A DNA stretch of 64,000 nucleotides from Hungatella sp. (GCA_022792815.1 JAAWBS010000038.1:1-64000); one strand, 5' to 3'. Shown: positions 8,431 through 18,270, counted from the first letter of the stretch. Program-made: numbers and translations. Notes: generated by a model from the letters alone, not told the origin.

Positions 8431-9483
8431 ATGTCAGAAAGCAGTTCCATGCTCAGATTAATAAATCCCAAGCCATATACCACAGTGATGATATATGATG
8501 TCCATGCCAGCGAATCAGGTGCTCTGGCAATTTTAGATGATTTATATCACCAAGTATGTGTGTATCCGGACAAGACGATAAATTGGATTTTTATAGTCAG
8601 CACACCTGAATATGAAGAAACAGACCATATCAAGGTCAGAAGATTTCCATGGGTAAAAAAGAATTGGGGATACAGGTATTTTTTTGACACAGTCATGACA
8701 AGGGGACTTTTAAGAGAATTTAAACCAGATCAAGTGTTTTCTCTGCAGAATAAAGGGATTTCATTTTATAAAAAGGAACAGCTGGTATATCTGCACTTAC
8801 CCTTTATTTTGACAGATCATAAATTCGATCTCAGGACAGACGGAAAGAAATTGTGGCTCTATCAAAACGTGATAGGCAAGAGTATATTCCGATCTCTCCG
8901 CAAGGTCAACAGGACCATCGTCCAGACCCGCTGGATGAAGGAGGCGCTGATGAAAAAGGCAGGAGTGCCTGATAAAAAGATTACTATCCTGCAGCCTGAT
9001 ATTTCAAATAATCATATTATGCAGTACACAGACACGTATGAAAACAGAAAAAGATTATTTTATCCGGCCACAGCGTTTACCTATAAGAATCATATGACGA
9101 TCCTTAAGGCATTGGACTGCGCACAGAAATCAGGATTCGAAGACTATGAGATGATATTTACGATCACAGCCCATGAGAACAGATATACACAGGAGCTTAA
9201 CAAATTTGCTTTGGCACATGGATTAAGGGTGACATTCAGCGGTCAAATACCACGGGAACAAGTCTTCAAAATGTATGCGCGGTCGATCCTTATCTTTCCG
9301 TCCTATGTGGAATCTTTTGGCCTTCCTCTTCTTGAGGCAAGGCTCAGCGGCACCTATGTGCTTGCAAGTGACTGCCCCTTTAGCAGAGAAATTTTGGATG
9401 GATATGATAGAGCAGATTATTTCCCGGAGACGGATTATAAGTGTCTTGCTGCAAAAATAATTGGGGTTGTAGGGAGAGGATAA
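8431..9483 (+). CDS. Glycosyltransferase, GT4
   Basis: A 350-aa protein with a GT4 C-terminal domain: FYPATAFTYKNHMTILKAL, then VTFSGQIPREQVFKMYARS and FPSYVESFGLPLLEARLSG, which contains the E-x7-E catalytic/nucleotide-binding motif. The N-terminal half has IYDVHASESGALAIL, fitting the family's acceptor domain. It ends shortly after the motif region at GVVGRG, so it is a little short at the C-terminus, but the next ATG follows two bases later behind a ribosome site embedded in this gene's end, so I think the end is real. Confidence 0.83.
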   Translation: MSESSSMLRLINPKPYTTVMIYDVHASESGALAILDDLYHQVCVYPDKTINWIFIVSTPEYEETDHIKVRRFPWVKKNWGYRYFFDTVMTRGLLREFKPDQVFSLQNKGISFYKKEQLVYLHLPFILTDHKFDLRTDGKKLWLYQNVIGKSIFRSLRKVNRTIVQTRWMKEALMKKAGVPDKKITILQPDISNNHIMQYTDTYENRKRLFYPATAFTYKNHMTILKALDCAQKSGFEDYEMIFTITAHENRYTQELNKFALAHGLRVTFSGQIPREQVFKMYARSILIFPSYVESFGLPLLEARLSGTYVLASDCPFSREILDGYDRADYFPETDYKCLAAKIIGVVGRG

Positions 9484-9484
9484 T

Positions 9485-10639
9485 ATGAATAGGAAGATCG
9501 GGATTTTATCTGTCTATAATCACAATTACGGCAGTATTCTCCAGGCCTATGCGCTGCAGCAGGTTCTTGAGAATATGGGACATGACACGGAGATTTTAGT
9601 CTACAAAAAAACAAATTATGTTAGCCAGGCAGCCAGGCTGCTTTATTACCCGCTTCTGAAAGCCACGGCGAAAAGAGTGTGGAAAGATATTTATTGTAAG
9701 TTTTTTCACAGAGACATATATGGCGGCGTATTAGCCGGCAGGGAGACAGCCTTCTGCGAGTTCATACGGAAGAATATGCATTTTTCTGAAACCTATATAG
9801 GGAGAAGTGCGTTGATTCGTGCCTGTGATAATTATGATTGTTTTGTGTTGGGGAGTGATCAGGTATGGAATCCCATGAACCTCGGCGGTGATTATTATAC
9901 CATGACTTTTATTGGAAGTGAAAAGAAGAAAGTAACCTATGCTCCCAGTTTTGGCGTGGCAAGGATTCCTAAAAATCAGGAGAAGAAGACAAAACAATAT
10001 TTAGAAAGAATTGATTTTATTTCTGTAAGGGAACCAGAGGGGCAGAAGATCGTGGCCGACTTAACCGGCAGGACCGCAGAGGTTGTAGTTGATCCGACGT
10101 TGCTGGTTGATAGGGAATTTTGGGATTTGAGAAAGGGAGGCCGGCTGATCAGTGATTCCTATATTTTGTGCTATTTTATAAGTCCAAACCCTTCCTACAG
10201 AAAGTTTTCGGAAAATCTCAGGAAGAAAACCGGTTTAAAAATTGTGAGTATACCTCATGTGGATGAGTTTGTCAGAGCTGATGTAGGATATGCGGATTAT
10301 GAACCGACTGAGATCGGCCCATTCCAATTCATTAATTTGATCGCCAATGCTGCCTATGTCTGTACAGATTCTTTTCATGGTTCTGTGTTCTCTGCTATAT
10401 ATGAAAGAACATTTTTTACATTTACTCGATACCAAAATGATGAAAAAGATTCGACGAATTCGAGACTATATTCCTTTTTAAAAATGACCGGATTGGAAGA
10501 CAGATTGTTCAGACCGGATCAGCCGCTTCAGGACAGAGATTTCATTTCGATGGAATTTTCCTCTGCGAAGGAGAGAATGGAAGGATGCAGAAGGAGATCT
10601 ATGGATTATTTAGAACATGCATTAAAGGATGAGAGATAA
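9485..10639 (+). CDS. Polysaccharide pyruvyl transferase family protein
   Basis: A 384-aa protein with the family outline: N-terminal GILSVYNHNYGSILQAYAL, then FVLGSDQVWNP, APSFGVARIP, ISVREPEG, and near the C-terminus CTDSFHGSVFSAI. The last contains the conserved D-S-F-H-G motif of the WcaK/CsaB superfamily. These enzymes transfer pyruvate from PEP to sugar hydroxyls as ketals, adding negative charge. The gene is tightly followed by the ferredoxin/F420-hydrogenase-beta-like gene, a pairing I know from many gut-bacterial capsule loci. The actual acyl or pyruvyl product is inferred. Confidence 0.85.
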   Translation: MNRKIGILSVYNHNYGSILQAYALQQVLENMGHDTEILVYKKTNYVSQAARLLYYPLLKATAKRVWKDIYCKFFHRDIYGGVLAGRETAFCEFIRKNMHFSETYIGRSALIRACDNYDCFVLGSDQVWNPMNLGGDYYTMTFIGSEKKKVTYAPSFGVARIPKNQEKKTKQYLERIDFISVREPEGQKIVADLTGRTAEVVVDPTLLVDREFWDLRKGGRLISDSYILCYFISPNPSYRKFSENLRKKTGLKIVSIPHVDEFVRADVGYADYEPTEIGPFQFINLIANAAYVCTDSFHGSVFSAIYERTFFTFTRYQNDEKDSTNSRLYSFLKMTGLEDRLFRPDQPLQDRDFISMEFSSAKERMEGCRRRSMDYLEHALKDER

Positions 10640-10651
10640 AGGATGAGAGAT
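10624..10651. repeat. 14-bp tandem repeat across a gene junction
   Basis: AAAGGATGAGAGAT occurs twice head to tail (10624-10637, 10638-10651). The first copy forms the last codons of the pyruvyl transferase; the second supplies the ribosome site and first bases of the next start codon. Slippage here would alter the C-terminus and spacing. Confidence 0.8.
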
Positions 10652-11918
10652 GATTGAACTTATTCGGAAAGAAGATTGCTGCGGATGCACTGCCTGTGTT
10701 TGGGCATGTCCCAAATCGTGTATAACAATGACAGCAGATAAGGAAGGTTTTTTATACCCGAGTATAGCTGAAAAGGAATGCGTTCATTGCCGAAAGTGCC
10801 AACAGGTGTGTCCGATTTTGCATAATGAAAATAGACAGATAACCGTCAGCGGAAATATGAGTAAAGAGGAATATACCCGCAATCGGATAACCGCTGAAAA
10901 GAAGATACCAGACAGTTATGTACTGTATTTACGGGACAGTTCTGTCCGCAGAGACAGTACAAGTGGAGGGGCTTTTTCCCTGTTTGCAGAATCTGTGCTG
11001 TCCAGGGACGGAGTCATTTATGGTGCTGCCATTGATCGGAATCATCAGATCAAGCACATGAGAGTCAGCTGTCCACAGGACCTGGACAAACTGAGAGGGG
11101 CAAAATATGTACAATCCCAGCAGGACGGAATTTATGAGCAGGTCAGAGATGATCTGGCAGTCAACAGGACTGTGCTATATACAGGGACTCCCTGTCAGGT
11201 TGCCGGCTTATATAAATTTTTAGGGCGGGAGTATGGCAATTTAATTACCATAGATATTTTTTGTCATGGCGTCGGCTCTCCTGGTTATTGGAACAACTAT
11301 CTTTCTTATATGGAGGATCACTATAGATCATCGATTCGAAGGATCAAGTTCAGAGAAAAAACATACGGATACCACAGCGCCTGTATGGCCGTATCTTTTT
11401 CTAATGGCAAAAGCAGTCGTAAGGATCATGACAATGATCTGTTTTGGACGGCGTTTTCCAAATGTTATATCTTTCGGCCCTCCTGCTATGAATGCCGTTT
11501 CAAGCAGATTTTGCACAAATCAGATTTTTCCATTGGAGATTTTTGGGATGTCTCCGGGCTGCCCCGTCAGTATGAGGAGGCAGACGGATGTTCTCTTTTA
11601 TTATGCCATACACAGAAGGGCAGAGACCTTCTTTCCCAAATGGGGGAAAAGGCAGAGATGGAACCGATAGACTTGGAAAAGGCATTGATAATAAATGGAG
11701 GTCATCAGGTTTCCATGCTGATAGGCAGTTCCCACAGGCCGGAGAAGAGAGAGGCTTTTTTGGAGGAAATGGGGGAGACACAGATCGATGATCTGGTAAA
11801 AAAGTATATACCTGTCTCATGGAAATATAGGATAAAAGCGTTGATAAAGCCGGTTTTGTATAAAACGGGAACCCTTGACAGAATCAAGCAGTTGAGAAGC
11901 AGACTGATTAGGAGCTGA
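10650..11918 (+). CDS. Ferredoxin/F420 hydrogenase-dehydrogenase beta-like protein
   Basis: A 422-aa iron-sulfur protein. Residues 10-21 (CCGCTACVWACP) and a second set near residue 43-54 (CVHCRKCQQVCP) are two 4Fe-4S ligand motifs. The remainder matches the coenzyme F420 hydrogenase/dehydrogenase beta-subunit C-terminal type, with TSGGAFSLFAESVL, GTPCQVAGLYKFL and DIFCHGVGSPGYWNNY. In capsule loci this family usually sits beside a pyruvyl transferase, as here. Its redox reaction on glycans is not established; F420 itself is not expected in clostridia, so flavin is the likely cofactor. Confidence 0.85.
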   Translation: MIELIRKEDCCGCTACVWACPKSCITMTADKEGFLYPSIAEKECVHCRKCQQVCPILHNENRQITVSGNMSKEEYTRNRITAEKKIPDSYVLYLRDSSVRRDSTSGGAFSLFAESVLSRDGVIYGAAIDRNHQIKHMRVSCPQDLDKLRGAKYVQSQQDGIYEQVRDDLAVNRTVLYTGTPCQVAGLYKFLGREYGNLITIDIFCHGVGSPGYWNNYLSYMEDHYRSSIRRIKFREKTYGYHSACMAVSFSNGKSSRKDHDNDLFWTAFSKCYIFRPSCYECRFKQILHKSDFSIGDFWDVSGLPRQYEEADGCSLLLCHTQKGRDLLSQMGEKAEMEPIDLEKALIINGGHQVSMLIGSSHRPEKREAFLEEMGETQIDDLVKKYIPVSWKYRIKALIKPVLYKTGTLDRIKQLRSRLIRS

Positions 11919-11923
11919 TAAAG

Positions 11924-12709
11924 ATGTTACCGAAGATATCTGTTATTACCATATCTTACAATAGTGTCGGGACGATCGAGGAGACCATTAAAAGTGTTGT
12001 GAATCAGGGGTATGAGAATTTAGAGTATATCATAGTCGACGGAGGTTCGACAGATGGGACCATCGAAATCATAAAAAAGTACGAGCCTTTTATCCATCGT
12101 TGGGTTTCAGAGAAGGATCATGGGATCAGCGATGCGTTTAACAAGGGAATCCGTCTGTCTACAGGGGATATCATAGGCATTGTAAATAGTGATGATCAAT
12201 ATCTTCCGGGGGCATTATGGAAGATCGCCGAGAGCTATTCTCAGGAAATCGATGTATACCGAGGCTCGATTCTTATCGTGGATAGCAAAGCCAGTGAATC
12301 CTATACCTATGAGCCGTCTATGAAATTTGGCATGTTACCGATTTATATCAATGTATGCCATTTGCCCACATTTATTGCAAAAAGGGCATATGAGATTTAT
12401 GGGGATTACGACAGAGATTTTAAATTGGCTATGGATTTGGATTTGCTTCGGAGATTCTATAGAAAAGGGGCAAAGTTTAAGAGGATTAATGCGGTTTTGG
12501 GACAATTTAATGTGGGAGGGCTTTCCACAAAGGCCGGAATTGAGAATGCTTATAAAGAGCGGGAGAAAGTCATATTAAAGAATGGAGGAAATCACTTTTG
12601 GGTGCTTATATACAGGTGGTGTCTGGCAGCCATTGATTGTTTTAAGTGGATAATAAAAAAGATGCCTCGAATTAATTATAAGGCGATACGCTATGGAAAC
12701 AGGTTATAG
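11924..12709 (+). CDS. Glycosyltransferase, GT2
   Basis: A 261-aa GT-A enzyme. The N-terminus KISVITISYNSVGTIEETI, the YIIVDGGSTDGT segment and the metal-binding NSDDQYLPG (a D-x-D variant) are the standard GT2 landmarks, and DLDLLRRFYRKGAKFK near the C-terminus fits the acceptor side. The short length matches small WcaA-like GT2 proteins. Adds one sugar to the lipid-linked intermediate. Confidence 0.88.
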   Translation: MLPKISVITISYNSVGTIEETIKSVVNQGYENLEYIIVDGGSTDGTIEIIKKYEPFIHRWVSEKDHGISDAFNKGIRLSTGDIIGIVNSDDQYLPGALWKIAESYSQEIDVYRGSILIVDSKASESYTYEPSMKFGMLPIYINVCHLPTFIAKRAYEIYGDYDRDFKLAMDLDLLRRFYRKGAKFKRINAVLGQFNVGGLSTKAGIENAYKEREKVILKNGGNHFWVLIYRWCLAAIDCFKWIIKKMPRINYKAIRYGNRL

Positions 12710-12720
12710 GAGAGCACAAT

Positions 12721-13950
12721 ATGGCAAAAAAATATGAGACGAGATTCTTTGAGTATTTTGTGGTATGGGCTATGATTATGTGCTCAGGAACCGTTGTATT
12801 TAATATAAAATATAATTCGGAGTTTATCCCTTTGTTTGCTGTGCTTTCTGTGTTCTTGTGTATCAGAAAATATGGGATTCGAATCAGAGCAGTAAATATC
12901 AAACACTTTATTGTGCTGCTTGCCATCATTTTGACTAACTGCTGCGCACATATTTTCAGCGGTATGGCATGGAACGGAATTATTCAGATTTTATTGTATA
13001 TTGTCGGGACATGGATGGTATTGTCTGCTATGGATTTAGAGAGATACCGATCCGTGTATATTAACATAGTAGTTGTCATGGCGCTGATATCAATACTTGT
13101 CTTATTCGCAGGAGATTTTAATCTCATTCCGACAGAACAAAAAAATATAAACGGAAAATTTTATTTAATATCATTACTGCATGTAGTAGGGTGGGACACT
13201 ACTCGTTTCAGCAGGATTTGTGGCTTGTTTCACGAACCGGGAATGTATCAGATCATTTTAAATACGGCAATTCTGTTTTGTGGGAATCGGCTGTTAACCA
13301 AAGTTGACAACATCACAATCATTCAGACATTGATATTGACAGGTACTCTCTTTTTAACTCAGTCAACCAGCGGCTATATCGCATTTGCTGTTATCGTATT
13401 TGCTGTTTGGTGGAAGATTAAAGATATCAAAATGAAAAAGCAATGGCGATTTTTTTATCTTTTATCCTTTCCGATGCTCTGTGCAGCGCTGTTAAAAATA
13501 TTGACAAGCAATACGATTATCAATAAATTCAGTACAAAAAATATTTCCTTTCGAATTCGGTCAAATGATCTGCTTTCCGGAATCAAGGTCATATGCTCCA
13601 GGCCTATTCTGGGATACGGATATTCGTCAGAATCCTATTTGAAAGGGATATCGGCTTTTGGAATAGAAGATATGTCCAATGGGATGATCGGATTTGCAAT
13701 TATGTTTGGGGTATTAGCGCTGACAATTGTGTTGAGCTGTCTGCTTGTTAATGTCAAAAAGCAGCATTGGAATATAAATAGTAATTTTGTGGTTTTATTC
13801 TACTTGATCGAAGCGTCGGTTGAGAGCTGGATCTTTTTCCCGGTTTCGCTGGCAATGATATTTTGGAGGGAGGACAAAATTGGAAAAGCAGATAGAGGTA
13901 AGCAGAGAATCTTTTTTACAAAAGGAAGTCAGAGACGACTTCATTGTTGA
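12721..13950 (+). CDS. Wzy-like O-antigen/capsule polymerase
   Basis: A 409-aa integral membrane protein with about ten hydrophobic segments and no soluble domain. The central loop VGWDTTRFSRICGLFHEPGMY and the following RPILGYGYSSESYL resemble the R-x-x-G-x-x-x-E-P and G-x-G-x signatures seen in Wzy polymerases and EpsG/EpsK-type proteins. It would polymerise flipped repeat units on the outer face. It is the only polymerase candidate in the cassette. Its last 71 bp overlap the TTG-started licD-like gene. Confidence 0.72.
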   Translation: MAKKYETRFFEYFVVWAMIMCSGTVVFNIKYNSEFIPLFAVLSVFLCIRKYGIRIRAVNIKHFIVLLAIILTNCCAHIFSGMAWNGIIQILLYIVGTWMVLSAMDLERYRSVYINIVVVMALISILVLFAGDFNLIPTEQKNINGKFYLISLLHVVGWDTTRFSRICGLFHEPGMYQIILNTAILFCGNRLLTKVDNITIIQTLILTGTLFLTQSTSGYIAFAVIVFAVWWKIKDIKMKKQWRFFYLLSFPMLCAALLKILTSNTIINKFSTKNISFRIRSNDLLSGIKVICSRPILGYGYSSESYLKGISAFGIEDMSNGMIGFAIMFGVLALTIVLSCLLVNVKKQHWNINSNFVVLFYLIEASVESWIFFPVSLAMIFWREDKIGKADRGKQRIFFTKGSQRRLHC

Positions 13951-14803
13951 TGAACAGAGAAAAAAGCTTTGGAAGACCATGCTGGATATCTTTGAGTGCA
14001 TCACATCTGTCTGTGAGAGACATGACATCCGCTATTTTTTAATCTCCGGTTCTGCTCTCGGTGCGGTGCGTCATAAGGGATTTATCCCGTGGGATGATGA
14101 TATGGATCTGGGGATGCTCAGAGATGACTATAATCGTTTTATACAGTATGCCAGAGATGAGATTAAGGAACCCCTGTTCCTGCAGGATGGATTCAATGAC
14201 GGAAATCATATCTGCGGACTGCTGAGGATACGCGACAGCCGCACTACAGCGATCATAAAAAACGATTTTTATAAGGAGTGCAATAATGGGATCTATGTGG
14301 AAATCTATCCCTTTGATAATGTCCCATCCAATGTCATAAAGGCAAAAGTTCAGGCTTTCCTCAGCCATTTGTTATATCATGGACTCCTTGCAGATTATTA
14401 TGGACCTGCAAGTAAGATGCAGTATGTAGGCCGCGGACTCGTTCGAATGATAGGAATCCGAAAAGCCTATCAGCTTTGGCAGGGTGTCTGTCAGAGATAT
14501 AATGGAAGGAATTGCCGTGACGTTGATACGGTCGCTTTGCCGCGCTGGTATGCAGAAGGCATTTATCGCATGCCGAGAGAGTGGGTTTCCCAAAAGAGAA
14601 TGGCGTCCTTTGAATACTTGACAGCCTGCATTCCAAACGAGGCAGAACGAATGCTGAAACTGCAGTTTGGCGACTATATGGCTCTGCCGCCGAAGGAGAA
14701 ACGGGGCGCTGAACATGAGCACCAGGTCTATTTTGATCCGGATACTCCCTACACGTCTTACAGAAATTCGGATACGGTAAAGAAATATTTGGATCTGAAA
14801 TGA
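13880..14803 (+). CDS. licD: LicD family phosphotransferase
   Basis: A 307-aa protein of the LicD family, which transfers phosphocholine or similar groups from CDP-/CMP-activated donors onto glycans. The signature is clear: FLISGSALGAVRHKGFIPWD at about residues 53-71 followed by DDDMD (72-76), the metal-binding nucleotidyltransferase-fold core. The start is TTG at 13880, seven bases after GGAGGGAGG. It lies in the same operon as AEP biosynthesis and a LicC-like cytidylyltransferase, so I infer that it places AEP rather than choline on the capsule. No choline kinase or choline transporter is in the window. Confidence 0.88.
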   Translation: MEKQIEVSRESFLQKEVRDDFIVDEQRKKLWKTMLDIFECITSVCERHDIRYFLISGSALGAVRHKGFIPWDDDMDLGMLRDDYNRFIQYARDEIKEPLFLQDGFNDGNHICGLLRIRDSRTTAIIKNDFYKECNNGIYVEIYPFDNVPSNVIKAKVQAFLSHLLYHGLLADYYGPASKMQYVGRGLVRMIGIRKAYQLWQGVCQRYNGRNCRDVDTVALPRWYAEGIYRMPREWVSQKRMASFEYLTACIPNEAERMLKLQFGDYMALPPKEKRGAEHEHQVYFDPDTPYTSYRNSDTVKKYLDLK

Positions 14804-14816
14804 AGCGGGAGTCTTT

Positions 14817-16241
14817 ATGAGTAAAAATAAACTTATGAAAGCAGGTTTGGGATATACCATAGGGAATTATCTGCTGAAGGGTCTGGCCTTTTTTTCTATC
14901 CCGGTGTTTACCCGATTGATGAGCACCGAGGACTATGGGTTATTCAATACCTTTGCCGCATATGAGTCCATTAGCTTTGTATTGATTGGCTTGGCTCTCC
15001 ATTCTTGTATAAAAAATGCAAAGTATCGATTTGCAGAGACATTTGATGATTTCTTGTCAACCTGTATGACATTGATGATGATGAGTTTTGTGTTTTGGCT
15101 GATGCTCCTCAAACTTTTTGAAGATGTGATACAGGTAAAACTGCGGCTTTCCGGGTTAGAATCTCACCTGCTTGTGGTCTGCAGTATGGGAAATGCCTTG
15201 GTCACCTTTTATACGACGTATCAGGGGCTGGAATATCGATACAAATCTTTTTTGGCTGCCTCATCTATGAATGCAGTCCTAAATTTGGTATTGTCTGTAG
15301 TTCTCATGAAGACAGTGTTTATAGATAATCCCTATTTAGGACGTGTATTTGGTACCTGCATTCCGTTGGTTCTGCTTTCCGTTTTTGTGATTCTATATTT
15401 TTACAGAAAGTCTCCCCCGAAGCTTTCTAAAATATATGCTGACTATGCGCTTAAGATCAGTATACCGATTATCCCTCATGGGATTTCTCAAGTGGTTTTG
15501 TCACAGTTTGACCGCATTATGATTCGGACGCTTTCCGGTGCTTCTCAGGCAGGCCTGTATAGTTTTGCATATAACATTTATATGATCATTCAGGTAACCG
15601 CTTCCTCGTTAAATAATGTTTGGGAACCCTGGTTTTTTGAAAAGATGAACGGCGATGACCATAGTTCCATTAAAAAATATGCAACGCTGTATTCCACATT
15701 TATTATGTGGATGTCGTCTTCTGTTTTGATTGTTTCTCCGGAACTGATCAAGCTGTTAGCCGCAAAAACTTACTGGGACTCGATCTATGTTGTGGTTCCC
15801 ATTGTCATTGCCGGGTACTTTTCATTTCTTTATACCATACCGGTGGCGGTTGAATATTATTATGAAAAGACAAAGTATATTGCATTGGCTACGGGGAGCG
15901 CTGCCCTTATCAATATTGTGCTGAATGCGGCGTTTATTCCATGTTATGGCTATATCGCCGCGGCATATACAACATTGGTGACTTACATGTTGTATTTTAT
16001 GTTTCACTATATTCTTTCTGTAAAACTTTATAAGAGATCCATATTGGAAGCCAGGATCCTGCTGATTAATATCCTGTTTGTGTTTGGAGCAGGGATATTT
16101 ACATTGATGGAATTAAATTCTTTTGTCATCCGGTGGGGGAGTCTGCTCGTTATTTACCTGGTCACATTTGGGGTTTTAGAGAAAAAGTTTCATTTCATAA
16201 GGCGGGGAATGAAGATTTTGGAAAGGAGAAAAGATTTATGA
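14817..16241 (+). CDS. Polysaccharide flippase (Wzx-like), second copy
   Basis: A 474-aa protein with about 12-14 hydrophobic segments. The start MSKNKLMKAGLGYTIGNYLL and IPVFTRLMSTEDYGLFNTF are typical of Wzx/RfbX flippases, as is PHGISQVVLSQFDRIMI. It would flip the lipid-linked repeat unit of this cassette. It shares the family but not close sequence with the flippase at 3472. Its TGA overlaps the ATG of the next gene. Confidence 0.9.
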   Translation: MSKNKLMKAGLGYTIGNYLLKGLAFFSIPVFTRLMSTEDYGLFNTFAAYESISFVLIGLALHSCIKNAKYRFAETFDDFLSTCMTLMMMSFVFWLMLLKLFEDVIQVKLRLSGLESHLLVVCSMGNALVTFYTTYQGLEYRYKSFLAASSMNAVLNLVLSVVLMKTVFIDNPYLGRVFGTCIPLVLLSVFVILYFYRKSPPKLSKIYADYALKISIPIIPHGISQVVLSQFDRIMIRTLSGASQAGLYSFAYNIYMIIQVTASSLNNVWEPWFFEKMNGDDHSSIKKYATLYSTFIMWMSSSVLIVSPELIKLLAAKTYWDSIYVVVPIVIAGYFSFLYTIPVAVEYYYEKTKYIALATGSAALINIVLNAAFIPCYGYIAAAYTTLVTYMLYFMFHYILSVKLYKRSILEARILLINILFVFGAGIFTLMELNSFVIRWGSLLVIYLVTFGVLEKKFHFIRRGMKILERRKDL

Positions 16242-17110
16242 GTCACGTGTTGTCAAGGGAACAGTTTGAGATTCTCGAACTGCTTATTACAAAAGGACAG
16301 AGTGTTCCCCAGGATCCAATGAAGGATGAGGTTCTGAGCGCTTTGACTGAGATGGGCTATGTTGAGAATGGGATCATTACCGCGGCAGGGAGAAATGCTA
16401 TGGAGCCCTATCGTGTGAAACGGGCAGTCTTTATTGCGGCCGGAGTGGGAAGCCGGCTCACACCGATTACAGTGAATACACCGAAACCTTTAGTCCGTGT
16501 AAATGGGAAGAGAATGATTGACGGCCTGATCGATGCCTGTCTGGCGGCCGGAATTCAGGAGATTTATATTGTCCGCGGATATCTTTCCGAGCAGTTTGAT
16601 CAACTGTTATATAAGTATCCTATGATAAAGTTTATCGAAAACCCGGCGTATGGGGAAGCCAATAATATTTCTTCTTCCGTTTGCGCCAGATATTTACTTA
16701 CCGGCGCCTATGTGTTTGAGGCAGATTTACTGATCAGAAATCCCAAAATTATCCGCCCTTATTGTTATTCATCTAATTTCTTGGCCATCAAAAAGGATAA
16801 AACCGATGACTGGTGTTTTTTGGCGGAAGGAAATGTGATTGTAGAGGAAAAGGTCGGCGGTACGGACTGCTGGCAGATGGTAGGTATCTCTTACTGGGAC
16901 GAGACGGACGGCCGTAAACTGTCTGATGACATCCAAAAGATATATGATGGTCCCGGAGGAAAGAGCCTTTATTGGGAACAGGTACCGTTGGTATGCTGCA
17001 AGGATCGCTATCGGGTAGAAATACGTGAGTGCCATGAAACAGATATCGTCGAGATCGATACCTTTCGGGAACTGACGGTGATCGATCAGACTTATCAGGT
17101 TTCAATTTAG
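16238..17110 (+). CDS. LicC-like nucleotidyltransferase with N-terminal winged-helix segment
   Basis: A 290-aa protein that probably activates a phospho- or phosphono-amine with CTP. Residues 1-58 (SREQFEILELLITKG onward) look like a small winged-helix domain. Residues 62-290 are a nucleotidyltransferase with the signature AAGVGSRLTPITVNTPKPLV at 67-86 and FIENPAYGEANNISSS further on, as in LicC-type CTP:phosphocholine cytidylyltransferases. The ATG at 16238 overlaps the stop of the flippase and has AAGGAG before it; an earlier in-frame ATG at 16133 would lie inside the flippase and is rejected. The next gene is the AEP transaminase, so CMP-AEP formation, as described for PntC enzymes, is the likely role. 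Confidence 0.8.
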   Translation: MSHVLSREQFEILELLITKGQSVPQDPMKDEVLSALTEMGYVENGIITAAGRNAMEPYRVKRAVFIAAGVGSRLTPITVNTPKPLVRVNGKRMIDGLIDACLAAGIQEIYIVRGYLSEQFDQLLYKYPMIKFIENPAYGEANNISSSVCARYLLTGAYVFEADLLIRNPKIIRPYCYSSNFLAIKKDKTDDWCFLAEGNVIVEEKVGGTDCWQMVGISYWDETDGRKLSDDIQKIYDGPGGKSLYWEQVPLVCCKDRYRVEIRECHETDIVEIDTFRELTVIDQTYQVSI

Positions 17111-17124
17111 ATGAGGAAGGGGAC

Positions 17125-18270
17125 ATGATGATGGAAATAAAAAGAAACATTTTGTTGAACCCAGGGCCGTCTACAACGACGGATACGGTAAAATTGGCAC
17201 AGGTGGTTCCTGATATCTGCCCGCGGGAGCAGGAGTTTGCCGGAATGATGAAAGGATTGAGGGAGGATTTGTTGAAAATCGTTCATGCAGATCCCGCAAA
17301 GTACACGTCCGTGCTGTTTTGCGGATCAGGAACCATCAATATTGATGTCTGTATCAACAGCCTTCTTCCGGAGGGAAAAAAGGTCTTGGTGGTCAACAAC
17401 GGTGCGTACAGTACCCGGGCCGTTGAAATATGTCAGTATTATGGTCTGCCTCATATTGATTTAAGGTTTCCTGTTGATCGGCTTCCTGATCTTTCTCTGG
17501 TAGAGAAGACATTGCGGGAGGATCCTGACATTGCTCTGGTTCATACGACACACCATGAAACGGGAACTGGGATCCTGAACCCGATCCGTGAAATCGGTGC
17601 TTTAGCACACATGTATGGCGCTGTCTTTACCGTTGATACAACATCGACTTTGGCCATGCTGCCGATCGATATGGAGGAGAGCCATATTGATTTCTGTATG
17701 GCCTCAGCGCAGAAAGGGCTGATGGCTATGACCGGGCTGTCCTTTGTCATCGGAAACAGAGCGGTCATTGAGGAGTCAAAACATTATCCGAAGCGTTCTT
17801 ACTACTGCAATCTCTATCTCCAATATGAGTTCTTTGAGAAGACAGGGGAGATGCATTTTACGCCGCCGGTACAGACGATCTATGCCTCGATCCAGGCCTT
17901 GAAGGAGTATTTTGCAGAGGGAGAAGAAGAAAAATGGAAACGGCATACCCGCGTATTTCGTGCAATCCATGATGGTCTTGATGAGCTTGGATTTCGGGAT
18001 GTGATCAGGCGGGAGTGGCAGAGCGGTCTTGTCGTCTCTGTGCTCTACCCGGATGATGTCAACTGGGATTTTGAAAAGATCCATGATTATTGTTATGACT
18101 GCGGCTTTACGATTTATCCCGGAAAAATCTCGACAACCAATACATTTCGCCTCTGTGCGTTAGGGGCCATCGACGAGCAGGATATCAAAGACTTTTTCGT
18201 GGTTCTAAAAGAGGCGTTACATACGTACCACATACAAATACCGGTACCATATAAGGAGACGATGGGATGA
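17125..18270 (+). CDS. phnW: 2-aminoethylphosphonate transaminase
   Basis: A 381-aa PLP enzyme of the class V aminotransferase fold. It begins RNILLNPGPSTTTDTVK, the typical AEP transaminase start. LFCGSGTINID near residue 64, Asp171 in FTVDTTSTLAM and the PLP-binding lysine K197 in MASAQKGLMAM are all present. In the biosynthetic direction it converts phosphonoacetaldehyde to AEP. With the next two genes it completes the route from PEP. No phosphonatase (PhnX) is nearby, which argues for synthesis rather than degradation. It ends overlapping the next ATG. Confidence 0.92.
   Translation: MMMEIKRNILLNPGPSTTTDTVKLAQVVPDICPREQEFAGMMKGLREDLLKIVHADPAKYTSVLFCGSGTINIDVCINSLLPEGKKVLVVNNGAYSTRAVEICQYYGLPHIDLRFPVDRLPDLSLVEKTLREDPDIALVHTTHHETGTGILNPIREIGALAHMYGAVFTVDTTSTLAMLPIDMEESHIDFCMASAQKGLMAMTGLSFVIGNRAVIEESKHYPKRSYYCNLYLQYEFFEKTGEMHFTPPVQTIYASIQALKEYFAEGEEEKWKRHTRVFRAIHDGLDELGFRDVIRREWQSGLVVSVLYPDDVNWDFEKIHDYCYDCGFTIYPGKISTTNTFRLCALGAIDEQDIKDFFVVLKEALHTYHIQIPVPYKETMG

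Noticed and set aside
13880-17110. A phosphocholine (lic) locus
   Set aside because: licD- and licC-like genes are present but no choline kinase or choline transporter; the adjacent AEP pathway gives a better substrate.
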